Positions 8,648-18,504 are shown, numbered from the stretch's first letter. The stretch: 64,000 nucleotides of DNA from Peribacillus butanolivorans (GCF_001273755.1 NZ_LGYA01000001.1:288001-352000), one strand, 5' to 3'. Translations and numbers: made by a program. The notes: generated by a model not told the origin, from the letters alone.

Positions 8648-9844
8648 ATGAGGGAAACCTTAGTGGGTGAGCAGGTAAGAGGTTCTGATAAAATATGGAC
8701 ACGTGACTTTATCATGATTTGTTTGGCAAATCTGTGTATTTTCATGGGTTTCCAAATGACGATGCCGACCATCCCGCTGTTTGTTGAGCAGCTTGGAGGG
8801 GACGATCGCCTAGTAGGGGCTGTCCTAGGGATTTTTACATTTTCCGCTCTGCTTGTTCGGCCAATTGCCGGAAAATTATTGGAAACGAAAGGAAGACGTA
8901 TTGTTTTTCTTATCGGGTTAGCCATTTTCGCTATATCCGTGGGTTCCTTCGGTTTTATGGGGAGCATCGGATTGTTATTTTTAATGCGGATTGTACAGGG
9001 AGTCGGCTGGGGTTTTTCTTCAACAGCTTCAGGCACCATCGCCTCTGACATAATTCCGGCCAAACGCCGTGGCGAAGGGATGGGGTATTACGGATTATCG
9101 GGCAATCTAGCACTCGCATTCGGTCCATCACTGGGGCTTTTGCTAGTTACAGTCCTTCCATTTCAAGAGCTGTTTCTGATTTGTTCTTTGTTAGGATTGT
9201 TTGCTGTAATGATGGGATCGATGATTCGATATCAAAAAGTGGAAATAAATCCGTTAACTGCTGTGGCTGCAAAGAGGTTTGATATTTATGAGAAAAGTGC
9301 CCTGCAGCCATCTCTGCTTATTTTCTTTATTTCCGTTACATTTGGTGGAATCGCAACTTTCCTGCCACTTTATACAGCTGAAAAAGGTGTGAGTGGAATT
9401 CAGTGGTACTTCTTGCTTTATGCAATGGCTCTCATGGTCACGAGATTATTCTCTGGCCGATTATATGACAGAAGAGGCCACCGGGCAATCTTTGTGCCAT
9501 CAACAGTGCTCATCATGACAGGTATGCTCCTGTTAGCTTGGATGCCAAGTGAAGCGGTACTATATATAGCTGCGGTGCTTTATGGATTTGGATTCGGTTC
9601 AGTTCAGCCGGCCTTGCAGGCATGGTCGATTGAAAAAACAGCACCCAATCGTAAAGCGATGGCAAATGCCACTTATTTCTCATTTTTCGACCTTGGAGTT
9701 GGTATAGGAGCTATTGTTTTCGGACAGATTGGTTACCTTTTCGGCTATCGGAGTATCTATATCACAGCAGCTGTCTCGATTTTCATTTCGATTATAGTTT
9801 ATATTTGGATTGTTAGAAGTGAGGGTAAGTTAAAAATAGTATAG
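8648..9844 (+). CDS. MFS transporter (drug/metabolite exporter type)
   Basis: This 398-aa protein has 12 membrane helices. After helix 2 it has the MFS motif A variant (GKLLETKGRRIVFLIG), and motif C-like glycines occur in helix 5 (SGNLALAFGPSLGLLL). The second half repeats the loop motif as GRLYDRRGHRAIFV. Members of this 12-helix group export drugs or metabolites by proton antiport; the substrate is not predictable. It is a single gene with AAGGAAA before the ATG and a terminator right after the stop. Confidence 0.88.
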   Translation: MRETLVGEQVRGSDKIWTRDFIMICLANLCIFMGFQMTMPTIPLFVEQLGGDDRLVGAVLGIFTFSALLVRPIAGKLLETKGRRIVFLIGLAIFAISVGSFGFMGSIGLLFLMRIVQGVGWGFSSTASGTIASDIIPAKRRGEGMGYYGLSGNLALAFGPSLGLLLVTVLPFQELFLICSLLGLFAVMMGSMIRYQKVEINPLTAVAAKRFDIYEKSALQPSLLIFFISVTFGGIATFLPLYTAEKGVSGIQWYFLLYAMALMVTRLFSGRLYDRRGHRAIFVPSTVLIMTGMLLLAWMPSEAVLYIAAVLYGFGFGSVQPALQAWSIEKTAPNRKAMANATYFSFFDLGVGIGAIVFGQIGYLFGYRSIYITAAVSIFISIIVYIWIVRSEGKLKIV

Positions 9845-9850
9845 AAATTT

Positions 9851-9884
9851 TGGATGACTCCATTGAGGGGTTATCTTTTTTTTT
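9851..9884 (+). terminator. Intrinsic terminator after the MFS gene
   Basis: GATGACTCC pairs with GGGGTTATC (two G-T pairs) and is followed by nine T residues. Confidence 0.8.
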
Positions 9885-10047
9885 GTAGTAAAGTTTGCCC
9901 GATTGAATGGAAATGGTTTTTGGTAGATTTAAGGGGTTATCCGACGTGGATACTAAATATATAAAAAATGGAAAAACTTTGTTATTATCTAAAAGAGATT
10001 ATACATACGATAATATAAGGTCTAAGTGAAGGAAGGGGAATCTTTGG

Positions 10048-13000
10048 ATGGATGATTCTTCAAATGAAGAAATGACGTTAGAAAGAAGGAAGCAGATTTT
10101 CCAAGAAGAGCTTGAAGTTTTATGGGAAAGGCGGCTCATCCCAAAAACAGAATATATACGGATTAGCAGGGCGTATGATCGGCATTTTCAAAGAGCCCTT
10201 TATAAACAAAAACAATTAGATAATGAAAAAAAGCAAGCTAGTCCCAAAGCAGAGACAATATTGAAAAGTGAGGCAGCTGAGAAGAAGGTTCAAGATAACC
10301 TCGTTAAAGATGAAGAATCACATCAAGAAGGAGTACAAGGGATACCTATATTTGACGAATCAATAATGAATGATAAGAAGGTTTCGGATGTCCCTAACGA
10401 ACCAGTTATAGTAGAAAGACCTGAACTGGTCATCGCGAGCATCCCTGAAAGGAAACCTGCTAATCAACAGCGGGTAATCAAGCAGGAGAAGCCTGTTCAG
10501 CCAATAAAGCCAAAGAGAACACCCGAGCAAATCCGGGAACGGAATATCTCTGTCGTCCTGCTCACGGGGGTAATTTTACTTCTATTTGGAGGTTTAATTT
10601 TGGCAACCTCATCATGGGGTAATTTGAATGCGGTTCTGAAGGTGTTTTTCATAGGAATGGTATCCGTCGTTTTCGCGGGAATGGCCTTTATCGCCTGGAA
10701 GCTGAAAATTAAGCAGACGGCTTTTGCTTTCCTGACGCTTGCAGGATTATTTATTCCAATTACGATTTTATCAGCTTCATATTATCAGATATTTGGAGAG
10801 TACTTATCGCTTAATGGTGAAGGGCGGGCTCTACTTGGTTTTCTTGGAGGATTACTTTGCTTTGGCATATATTTCAAGATTGCTGATTACTTTAAGTCGA
10901 AAATATTCATTATCATATCCATATTAACGTTTGCTGTTACCTGTTACTTCGGTTTTGCTTTTGCGACTTCAACGATTGAGTGGATGTTTTTGACGGTTAG
11001 TGTCCTTAATCTATTGCTTTTATGGAATGTTGAACAGTTGAAAAATAGGAAAAAATTAGTGTTATTCAAACCGTTCATTTTTCAATTCATCCTGTTTAAA
11101 ATCATTGTGGAAACCTTTGTTATTTTGACATTATTTTCAAGTAACCTGGTTTATTCGATATCATTGATTGTCATTTCTGTTTTGTTTTTAATTTTTGCAG
11201 TCAAATTTCAAAAGAAATATTATGAAATTGCTTTTAGTGCTATCTTCACTTACGGATATATCCATTTTGTTTATAATTCATTTTTCAATGAATTCATGGT
11301 CAGTGCTTTTGCACTTGTGCCAATCATTTTTATGGCGCTATCGACTTATATGGCTAAAGCAAAGGAGCCTAAGTTATCCAAGAACTTTATGTTTACCAGT
11401 TTGATTGAGAGTGGAATCGTTTTTTTATATATAAACGCGATGGTTTATCAGGAAAACTATGCGCAAATTTTTGTTGCGCTTATGATACTATCTGCTCAGT
11501 TTGTCTATGTTTCACTTCAATCGAAAAATACGAGCTTCACTTATCCAGCTGTTGTTGTTTTTAATTTAGCATTTGTATATCTTTGCTTTGCTTTTCAATT
11601 CTCGTTTACTACTGTTTTAAATCTAATATTCGTGCTTCAGGTTTTCAAGTATATTGGGCTGTATTTATATAATCGCCACCCAAGCTACAGCCTATTTAAG
11701 CAAAGTGTCTTATTTATCTCTCCAATGATAATGGTGGGGGTATTAACTAGTAAATTGATTGATATGGATTGGCTTGCTGTTAGTGCAGCTCTCGTCCTGA
11801 TTTCTGGACTTTTCTTTATTACCTATGTAAAAGATGATACAAAATCTATGATGGAGACAGCCGTATATGGATTTCCGATTTCTTTCGTATTAGCGTTGGT
11901 TGCCTTCTATCCATATTTGTTGGAAGGTAGCGTTTGGGTCAGTTCAAATATCACTGTCAGCCTTTATTCAATGGGGACAGCACTGATTTCAATCGGAGCG
12001 GCCTACGCTTTAAAGAGTAGATTTCCAATATTCTTTCCTGTCTTTATCTATAGTGGACAGATTCTTTCCTTCCTTGCTTTTATACTGATTCCATACAGTG
12101 AGTTGAATCCAATGGGTGTAACGGGTTTAATTACTATGGCGACTGCAATAAACGTATGGTCTGTTCATGTACACCGGAAACATATATTCTGGCTGCCCGT
12201 CATTATTACAAGTGCCAGCCTATATGGTTCACTTTACGATGTTTTTGATTTTAACCAGGTGATATTTAAGATTGGTTTCGCGTTGTTTGGTCCTTTTATC
12301 TTTTTCATTGTAGGAGAATGGCTTGGGAAATATTCAAAAAATGGGAGACTATACTTTCTTTACTCCAGCCATCTTGCAAATTTAGTGGCAATACCTGTTG
12401 GATGTTTACTCATTGTCCATACGAATAGCTCGCCGTTTCTATATGTTACGCAACTATTGATATATATCTTAAGTGCCTTGCGTACGAAAGTGAAATGGGG
12501 AAAATACGTCTTTACCTACCTTGGGTTTTCAGTACTTTTCTTACAAGTGCTTCTGTTTTTATCCAACGTGGAACAAATAAAATTGGTTACTTCGATTTGC
12601 TTGATGATTACAGCAGGAATCATTACCATTCTATGGGCAGTATCTAATAAGAACTGGAAAGATATCATGGAATATTACCTCATTCCATTCATTCATTTGG
12701 CGGTCAGTGTTTCGATATTTGAAACGGCAATCCGTGATGTCCCACTAAATCGGGAGATCATTTGGGTGGGGTTTGTGACTGTACAGATTGTGTTTTCCTG
12801 GTATCTGATTATGAGAAGGAATTGGCAGAACTTTGTTGTGGTTCCTCTTAGCCTCGCTTTCATTTTCTATGCGATGTTTGTAAATAGTTTACCTCTGGTT
12901 ATGGGGATAGTTGTACTGTTTGCATGTGCAGCTGTGATGGTATTTGCTAGCCAGCGCTATTTTAAAGGGCTAATTAAACAAGAAGGTAAAATGAGGTTCA

Positions 13001-14733
13001 TTGATTATTATAGGGTATACGGCTTGTTATTTTTGATTTATATGAATGTGAAAGTTTTAATGACTGAAACAGGTTATGAAATCCTAGGAATTTTCGTTTC
13101 ACTATTGTTGCCGAGCTACTTTATCCTGATGAGAGGCTTCACAATTCATGCGAAGGAAAGAAACATCTATTCAGGTATAGCGACTGTCGTCAGCCTATAT
13201 CCGTTTATGAACATCCAAGATTACGCGCATAGACTCCCGATTTTTACGAGTATGGCTGTTCTTTTCGTCTGTATGATAGGGATGTTGTTGCTAAGTAGAC
13301 GCTATTCCAAAGGACTAATCAAGAAGAACGGATCAGGCACCACAATTGATCCTTTTAGGATTTACGGTTTGTTATTTTTGATTGATATGAATGTGGAAGT
13401 GTTTACGAATGAAACAAAATATCAGGTGCTTCAAGTCTTAGTATCGCTCTTGATAACGGGCTACTTCATATTACTGAGAAGCTTTACTGGCGAACTAAAT
13501 GAACGGAAAATCTATTCCAATATTGCAGCAATCGTCAGTCTGTATCCTTTCTTAAGCATTATGAACTATGTTCACACCCTATCGATTGTATTAGGATTGA
13601 TTGTTCTTTTCATCTGTATGTTAGGAATGGTAATGCTAAGCCGTCGCTATTTCAAAGTATTAATTAAGAAAGAAGAAACAGGCGCAACGATTGATGCTTT
13701 CCGGATTTATGGTCTTTTATTTTTGCTGGCCATGAATAGAGAAGTACTAGTGAATGAAACGACATATCAGTTACTGCAAGTCTTTGTATCACTCTTGATA
13801 ACGGGCTACTTCATCCTGATGAAAAGCTTTACAAGTAATGTGAAGGAAAGAGATATCTATGTATGGCTTGCTGGAATTCTAAGTTTGTATCCGTATTGGA
13901 TCATCATTAAGTATGCAGACACGTTAGCTCTTCCGATTGGCATCACGGTCCTTTTCGGATGTACGACCATAATGGTGATACTAAGCAAGAGATATTTTAA
14001 AGGGATACTAACGAAAAGCGAAATTGGCCTTAGTATGGATTTTTACCGGGTATATGGGCTGCTGTTTCTTTTTGCAATGAATATAGAGGTTCTGATGAGT
14101 GGATCAGTACATTTCATTCTAGAAGTTTTCGTAGCACTTCTGATTCCGGCCTATTTCATCTTGATGAGAAGCACGACGACTGATCGAATGGAAAGAAAAA
14201 TCTATTTGGCTGCCGCTATATTGCTTAGTTTGTATCCGTATTGGGTCATCGTCAATCAATTTTCGATTCCTGCTGTCCTCGAGGTAGAGACCGAGATTCT
14301 GCCACTGTTTATTGTCAGTACTATATTATTGAGAAAAATCTTTGTTAAATGGAAAACTACGCAATATATCGAGATTGGAATTGTCTTTCTCTTGTTTTTA
14401 GTCTTGATAGGTGATGCAATGGCAAGCAATACCTTAAATGATGCACTTATTATCGGAACGATTTCATTATCAGCATTGCTCTTTGGATTCATGATGAAAT
14501 ACAAATCGTATTTCATAGTAGGGACAGGGACAATTTTATTCAATATTTATATGAATACGAATTCGATGTGGAGTGAGATGCCATGGTGGCTGTATTTGAT
14601 CATCGGCGGAGGGGTGCTTATCGGAATTGCTTCCTTTTTTGAATGGAAAAAACAAAAAGACAATAGGACATCGAAGGAAGTTCTTGAGAAAAATAAACAA
14701 AGAATTAAAAATTGGTTCAATCGATGGAATTAA
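10048..14733 (+). CDS. Giant multi-pass membrane protein with tandem repeats
   Basis: This 1561-aa protein begins with a charged, coiled-coil-prone cytoplasmic region (residues 1-165; RRKQIFQEELEVLWERRLIPKTEY). About 40 or more membrane helices follow. The first membrane block (residues 171-250) resembles the DUF2157 protein at 1833-2894. Residues 968-1427 are four tandem units of exactly 115 residues, each starting near SRRYFKGLIK and containing YGLLFLxxMNxEVL and SLYPYxxI; a fifth unit begins but diverges. Ends are soluble and basic (KNKQRIKNWFNRWN). ATG follows GGAAGGGG. No enzyme or transporter motif is recognisable. It stands alone between terminators. Function is unknown. Confidence 0.85.
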   Translation: MDDSSNEEMTLERRKQIFQEELEVLWERRLIPKTEYIRISRAYDRHFQRALYKQKQLDNEKKQASPKAETILKSEAAEKKVQDNLVKDEESHQEGVQGIPIFDESIMNDKKVSDVPNEPVIVERPELVIASIPERKPANQQRVIKQEKPVQPIKPKRTPEQIRERNISVVLLTGVILLLFGGLILATSSWGNLNAVLKVFFIGMVSVVFAGMAFIAWKLKIKQTAFAFLTLAGLFIPITILSASYYQIFGEYLSLNGEGRALLGFLGGLLCFGIYFKIADYFKSKIFIIISILTFAVTCYFGFAFATSTIEWMFLTVSVLNLLLLWNVEQLKNRKKLVLFKPFIFQFILFKIIVETFVILTLFSSNLVYSISLIVISVLFLIFAVKFQKKYYEIAFSAIFTYGYIHFVYNSFFNEFMVSAFALVPIIFMALSTYMAKAKEPKLSKNFMFTSLIESGIVFLYINAMVYQENYAQIFVALMILSAQFVYVSLQSKNTSFTYPAVVVFNLAFVYLCFAFQFSFTTVLNLIFVLQVFKYIGLYLYNRHPSYSLFKQSVLFISPMIMVGVLTSKLIDMDWLAVSAALVLISGLFFITYVKDDTKSMMETAVYGFPISFVLALVAFYPYLLEGSVWVSSNITVSLYSMGTALISIGAAYALKSRFPIFFPVFIYSGQILSFLAFILIPYSELNPMGVTGLITMATAINVWSVHVHRKHIFWLPVIITSASLYGSLYDVFDFNQVIFKIGFALFGPFIFFIVGEWLGKYSKNGRLYFLYSSHLANLVAIPVGCLLIVHTNSSPFLYVTQLLIYILSALRTKVKWGKYVFTYLGFSVLFLQVLLFLSNVEQIKLVTSICLMITAGIITILWAVSNKNWKDIMEYYLIPFIHLAVSVSIFETAIRDVPLNREIIWVGFVTVQIVFSWYLIMRRNWQNFVVVPLSLAFIFYAMFVNSLPLVMGIVVLFACAAVMVFASQRYFKGLIKQEGKMRFIDYYRVYGLLFLIYMNVKVLMTETGYEILGIFVSLLLPSYFILMRGFTIHAKERNIYSGIATVVSLYPFMNIQDYAHRLPIFTSMAVLFVCMIGMLLLSRRYSKGLIKKNGSGTTIDPFRIYGLLFLIDMNVEVFTNETKYQVLQVLVSLLITGYFILLRSFTGELNERKIYSNIAAIVSLYPFLSIMNYVHTLSIVLGLIVLFICMLGMVMLSRRYFKVLIKKEETGATIDAFRIYGLLFLLAMNREVLVNETTYQLLQVFVSLLITGYFILMKSFTSNVKERDIYVWLAGILSLYPYWIIIKYADTLALPIGITVLFGCTTIMVILSKRYFKGILTKSEIGLSMDFYRVYGLLFLFAMNIEVLMSGSVHFILEVFVALLIPAYFILMRSTTTDRMERKIYLAAAILLSLYPYWVIVNQFSIPAVLEVETEILPLFIVSTILLRKIFVKWKTTQYIEIGIVFLLFLVLIGDAMASNTLNDALIIGTISLSALLFGFMMKYKSYFIVGTGTILFNIYMNTNSMWSEMPWWLYLIIGGGVLIGIASFFEWKKQKDNRTSKEVLEKNKQRIKNWFNRWN
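12949..14328 (+). repeat. Four in-frame 345-bp tandem repeats
   Basis: The Ser codon opening each (S/R)RYFKxL segment lies at 12949, 13294, 13639 and 13984, a spacing of exactly 345 bases each time. At 14329, again 345 bases on, LRKIFVKW marks the start of a diverged fifth unit. Each unit codes for about four membrane helices. Units 2 and 3 look closest at DNA level (both contain GATAACGGGCTACTTCAT). Confidence 0.9.
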
Positions 14734-14813
14734 TAGAGCTTAACTAAACTAAGGCAGTAGCCAAAGGCTTTTGCTTGAAGGAGTAAGAAATGAAATTTTC
14801 AGTATGATTCAGT

Positions 14814-14847
14814 TAAAGTGCCTCCTTTAGTAAAGGGGGCACTTTAA
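14814..14847 (+). terminator. Intrinsic terminator after the giant gene
   Basis: AAAGTGCCTCCTTT pairs with AAAGGGGGCACTTT. The T tail is short. Confidence 0.6.
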
Positions 14848-14936
14848 CATTGGTGCATCTATTATTGATGAAATTCATATTTCGGGTGATAGCCAACTAT
14901 AAACTTCTTTTCATTTCACAAAAGGGTTCATGTAAA

Positions 14937-15018
14937 ATAAAAAGGGCCTTCAATTGGAAGGCCTTATATACTGCTAATTCAACTTGTAAAAACGCTTGGA
15001 TATCTGTCCAAGCGCTTA
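14937..15018 (-). terminator. Two stacked hairpins, terminators of the minus gene
   Basis: Reading on the minus strand, AAGCGCTTGGA / TCCAAGCGTTTTT (14986-15018) is followed by AAGGCCTTCC / GAAGGCCCTTTTTA (14937-14966). Both carry T runs on the minus side and lie just after the GRDP-like gene. Confidence 0.7.
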
Positions 15019-15055
15019 ATTTTTCTCTGCATATCGGAACTATATAACAAAAATT

Positions 15056-16003
15056 TCATGACGAGCACGAGCTGCACGAAGAACAGCTAGAAGAAGAATC
15101 AGAACCAGAACTAGAACTCGAACCACTGTCATAGGTGCTACTATGATCTCCACCATGATTAACATTGATTGAGTCAGAGGAGGTAGTGGCTGCTTCTACC
15201 CCGAAAATATCATTAAAGTCTGTATCATGATTATCGGAACTGGCATAGATGAAGTAGGCAGGAGCAGCATAGTCTGTTTGATCGTATCTTTCCCGCCAAT
15301 CCAATACTATTTTCGGTCGATTCTCTTTAAAAAGGGAGGTGAAACATTCAAAGGTCTGTTCCGCTTCTATACTTGTAGGAGTGCGCATATATTTCTCCTT
15401 TAACTGTTCCAACTCCAGCGCTTCGAATTCATGGAGCAATTCTTTTCCTTTATCATGCTTGAAAAATTTCCCCCATTTTTGAATCGAACTTGAATCAACC
15501 GTAAACAGTTGTACATAGTAAAAATCAAACAGCGTGCGTTCTTCAGGTTTAAAAACAGGCTGTGAGTGGGGATTATGCTGAATGGGTTGGCCAATGAATG
15601 TCTGGCAAAAATCATCATATTCCTGTTTGTAATTCAGCATGATATGCCATAGCTCATCGATGACCTCATTAAACATTTCAACTTTGCCAAACACAGCAGC
15701 CATAATCAAGTAGCGTTTAAATTCGCGCCACAGCTCATTAACCCTTTCCTGTGAGTTTCGGGGATACTTCAGCCGGAATTCTGTATTGACCTTTTCCATA
15801 TAATCGTAATCCAGTGCTTTGTTAAGCTGTACGATTAATGCTTCTGGTACAATTTCGGTTACTTCCAAGTCTAAAGTGTCCGTATATAATTTACCAAATT
15901 CATTTTGATACCGCTCTATTCTAGCTGGCTCACTTCGCCGTTTCACAACAATGACTAGAAGGACAGCGAAAATTGCCGCAAGTATTACATAAAATAAGGT
16001 CAT
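15056..16003 (-). CDS. GRDP-like membrane protein with Ser/Cys-rich tail
   Basis: This 315-aa protein has one N-terminal membrane helix (residues 2-20) and then a basic stop (KRRSEP). A helical domain contains IDELWHIMLNYKQEYDDFC followed by IGQPIQHNP, which matches the DELWH...H pattern of glycine-rich-domain-like (GRDP, PF07173) proteins. The last 35 residues are almost only Ser, Gly, Asp and Cys, ending in three C-S-S repeats. Cys-rich C-tails of this kind also occur on other membrane proteins of unknown function. Start ATG follows GAGGAG. Function is unknown; domain assignment is moderate. Confidence 0.65.
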   Translation of the reverse strand: MTLFYVILAAIFAVLLVIVVKRRSEPARIERYQNEFGKLYTDTLDLEVTEIVPEALIVQLNKALDYDYMEKVNTEFRLKYPRNSQERVNELWREFKRYLIMAAVFGKVEMFNEVIDELWHIMLNYKQEYDDFCQTFIGQPIQHNPHSQPVFKPEERTLFDFYYVQLFTVDSSSIQKWGKFFKHDKGKELLHEFEALELEQLKEKYMRTPTSIEAEQTFECFTSLFKENRPKIVLDWRERYDQTDYAAPAYFIYASSDNHDTDFNDIFGVEAATTSSDSINVNHGGDHSSTYDSGSSSSSGSDSSSSCSSCSSCSS

Positions 16004-16183
16004 TTGGTCAACTCCTCTTAATCTATAGATCTATCACATTAGTATTATCTTACATGTTATTGGAAGGGTTTGTAAGTTATTACGGTGATTTGTTTTTGAG
16101 ATAGCCATTTATTTATAGGTTAGATTTTTCTGAGACTGAGGTTTAGACATCATCCTTTCACCCCCTTTACACACTTGCGTGAA

Positions 16184-16558
16184 GCAGGGAAACTGACCCA
16201 AATTCAAGTAAAGGTTAATAAATCGTTAAACAAAAGACTGGAACAAAAGTATCGGATTGGACCACATGGTTGGATGGAGATAAAAAATATCAAATTACTC
16301 CAATAACAGCAACCGTAAAAGATCTAACCGCCCTAGAAACCCGAACCTTCGCAAAAACGAGTTCTTGCCAATTCGTTTTAGGTAAAATCGAGGGAAAAGT
16401 AAAAATGAGGGTTAAAGCAGGGTACAAAGTATTAAAAAGCGACTGAAGATAAAAAAGAAACGGATAAAGTGACTTTAAAAACAAAAGAAAACACTAAGCT
16501 ATCTGTCGGTGCAATCGATAAAACTGGAAATGAAAAAACGGTAAAAGTCACTTTGTAA
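16184..16558 (+). pseudogene. Decayed C-terminus of a surface/Ig-like protein
   Basis: Two plus-strand frames join across a single shift near 16440. The first reads VSDWTTWLDGDKKYQITP...KVKMRVKAGYKVLKS. The second reads EDKKETDKVTLKTKENTKL...GAIDKTGNEKTVKVTL and then stops. The AIDKTGNEKTVKV ending is typical of bacterial Ig-like repeats in secreted proteases and wall proteins. No start codon or N-terminal part is present, and an in-frame stop lies just upstream of the first piece. It is a fragment, not a working gene. The rest of 16004-16664 shows no other gene. Confidence 0.6.
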
Positions 16559-16664
16559 TAAGTTAATGGCCTCTCAAATTGAGAAGGCCCATGTATTTGT
16601 ATGGATTAGGCACTTCAAATGAAGACTCTTATCTAGTATAGTTAAGAGGAAAAGGGGTGAAGGC

Positions 16665-16895
16665 ATGTACTTGACAGTAAAAGAGACTGCGGAATATTTA
16701 TCAATGCCGGAATCTTATATAGAAAGCATGATTGTTCAAAATAAAATTCGCACTGTCCATGATGGTGAGCAGTATTTAATTTTTAAAGAGCAGTTCAATA
16801 CGCATCTGGAACAGATGGAAAAATATAAGAAGCAATTAGCGGATTATTATAGTGAACCCATCCCAGAAGATATCGATGTGAAAGATGAAGATTAG
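16665..16895 (+). CDS. Excisionase-family small HTH protein
   Basis: This 76-aa protein starts MYLTVKETAEYLSMPESYIE, the HTH_17/excisionase (MerR-like) DNA-binding motif. A basic recognition part (NKIRTVHDGEQYLIFKEQF) and an acidic helical tail (DIDVKDED) follow. Similar small proteins in Bacillus are annotated as excisionase-like regulators without a linked mobile element, and no integrase is near this one. ATG follows GGGGTGAAGGC. It is a single gene closed by a clear terminator. Confidence 0.8.
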   Translation: MYLTVKETAEYLSMPESYIESMIVQNKIRTVHDGEQYLIFKEQFNTHLEQMEKYKKQLADYYSEPIPEDIDVKDED

Positions 16896-16922
16896 CATCT
16901 GCCTTTTTGGCAGATGTTTTTT
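16896..16922 (+). terminator. Intrinsic terminator
   Basis: CATCTGCC, a TTTTT loop, GGCAGATG, then six T residues, directly after the stop codon. Confidence 0.9.
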
Positions 16923-17136
16923 AAAAATAAAGACCTAAATCGTCGTTGAAGTCAGTGGATGTTCTATATAAAAGTGAGTCTAGAATAATAATCTAACCTC
17001 CTCTCAATAAGACTTACTGATCATTCAAATAATTTTGTCTTCAATGGAAGGTAATTGTAGTAGAATCCCTCAATTCCGTGTAAAATAATATGTAGAAGGA
17101 ATTATCACGGCAGAATGTTAGTTAGGAGATAGGTAA

Positions 17137-18156
17137 GTGGTAAAAGAGTATTTACAAAGTGAAGGTTTTTCAAGGTTAATTACATTAATAGTGTTAGTCC
17201 TGTTTCTTATAAGCATTGGAAGTATGGTTAATATTGTATTATTCACATTTGTTTTCACTTTCCTAATGGGAAGGCTGGAACAATTTATCATGATTCGACT
17301 AAATAAAGTGATGCGTATTAACTCTAAAGTTGTCATAAGCTTTTTATATATAGTCGTCATTTCTTGTTTAGCCATCGTTATTTATAAATATTTGCCGGTC
17401 ATTACGTTGCAATTTACAGAATTAGTTACACAGATTGTTTTTTTCTTTCAACATCCACCCGATAGTCGGGTCATTCAATACGCCATTAGTTTAATGAACG
17501 AGACTGAATCGCCGCTCGATCTTCAAAAACAGATGAATACGCTCTATCTTTATGTATCTGATTTCGGTAAACTGGCATTACAGATTTTCCTTTCCATACT
17601 GCTTAGTCTGTTTTTCTTATTGGAAAGAGATAAAATTATTCGCTTTACTTCTAAATTTAAGCGGGGTAAATTCAAATCCTTCTTTATAAACCTTGGTCAC
17701 TTTGGAGTAAAATTTATCAATTCATTCGGAAAGGTAATTGAGGTCCAGTTCTTAATTGCCATTACGAATGCAGTCCTTTCAGTAACTTTCTTATGGATTC
17801 TTGGGTTTCCACAGTTGCTCGGTCTTGGAATTATGATTTTCTTCCTAGGGTTAATTCCAGTTGCAGGAGTTATTATCTCCCTAATTCCACTTAGCATGAT
17901 TGCCTACAGTATCGGCGGTATGCCAAAGGTTATTGCTGTGTTTGTTATGATTGGGATTATACATGCACTTGAAAGCTATATTTTAAATCCAAAATTCATG
18001 TCGGCAAAAACAAATTTGCCAACGTTCTTCACCTTCATCATTCTTCTGTTTTCCGAGCATTTTCTTGGGATATGGGGTTTGATCATTGGGATTCCGATCT
18101 TTATCTTCTTATTAGATATGTTAGATATTGAAGAGGGGATTAAAGAAGTGCCCTAA
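17137..18156 (+). CDS. AI-2E family transporter
   Basis: This 339-aa protein has about eight membrane helices and the AI-2E/PerM layout. Two N-terminal helices are followed by a long amphipathic segment (residues 85-150). GKVIEVQFLIAITNA and the conserved GLIPVAGVIISLIP come next, and the closing block is FLGIWGLIIGIPIFIFL. Family members export autoinducer-2 or act as Na+/H+ antiporters; the true substrate here is unknown. Start is GTG at 17137 with TAGGAGA upstream. It is monocistronic and followed by a terminator. Confidence 0.88.
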   Translation: MVKEYLQSEGFSRLITLIVLVLFLISIGSMVNIVLFTFVFTFLMGRLEQFIMIRLNKVMRINSKVVISFLYIVVISCLAIVIYKYLPVITLQFTELVTQIVFFFQHPPDSRVIQYAISLMNETESPLDLQKQMNTLYLYVSDFGKLALQIFLSILLSLFFLLERDKIIRFTSKFKRGKFKSFFINLGHFGVKFINSFGKVIEVQFLIAITNAVLSVTFLWILGFPQLLGLGIMIFFLGLIPVAGVIISLIPLSMIAYSIGGMPKVIAVFVMIGIIHALESYILNPKFMSAKTNLPTFFTFIILLFSEHFLGIWGLIIGIPIFIFLLDMLDIEEGIKEVP

Positions 18157-18168
18157 ATAAAATTTAAG

Positions 18169-18208
18169 TAAGCAGCGACCAAGCTAATGAGGTTGCTGCT
18201 TATTTTTG
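18169..18208 (+). terminator. Intrinsic terminator
   Basis: AAGCAGCGACC pairs with GGTTGCTGCTT and is followed by ATTTTTG. Confidence 0.8.
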
Positions 18209-18385
18209 TTTCCTATTTAAAATCTGGCTAATAGTTCTAATATCTGTTTTCGATATAATTTCAATAATTACTTTATAAATGAGGAAATGTCCGCCGTCTG
18301 TATAATTAAAGCCTATTTAATTTCTTGGTTTTTCGAGTTAATTGGATAAAATTTTATTTTACTAAAGTTATTTACGGACTTTTTA

Positions 18386-18448
18386 TTGCATAAAAAAACA
18401 AATAAACGTATAATATTTTTAAATGAAAATACTGAATATTCTTTCAAA
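18386..18448 (+). promoter_or_regulatory. Promoter of amino-acid ABC operon, possible ARG box
   Basis: TTGCAT (18386-18391), 17 bases, TATAAT (18409-18414) is a strong sigma-A promoter. Just downstream, 18431-18448 reads ACTGAATATTCTTTCAAA, a partial match to the AhrC/ArgR box (CATGAATAAAAATTCAAG). Regulation by arginine is only a possibility. Confidence 0.55.
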
Positions 18449-18504
18449 TTTGATTTGTTTGCGTTCTTTAAAAGAGAGTTTACTAGAGAAAAGAGGGGAT
18501 TATT

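Noticed and set aside
8581..9063. 160-residue open frame on the minus strand opposite the MFS gene
   Set aside because: It is the Pro/Ser/Ile-rich complement of a well-supported transporter gene with no binding site.
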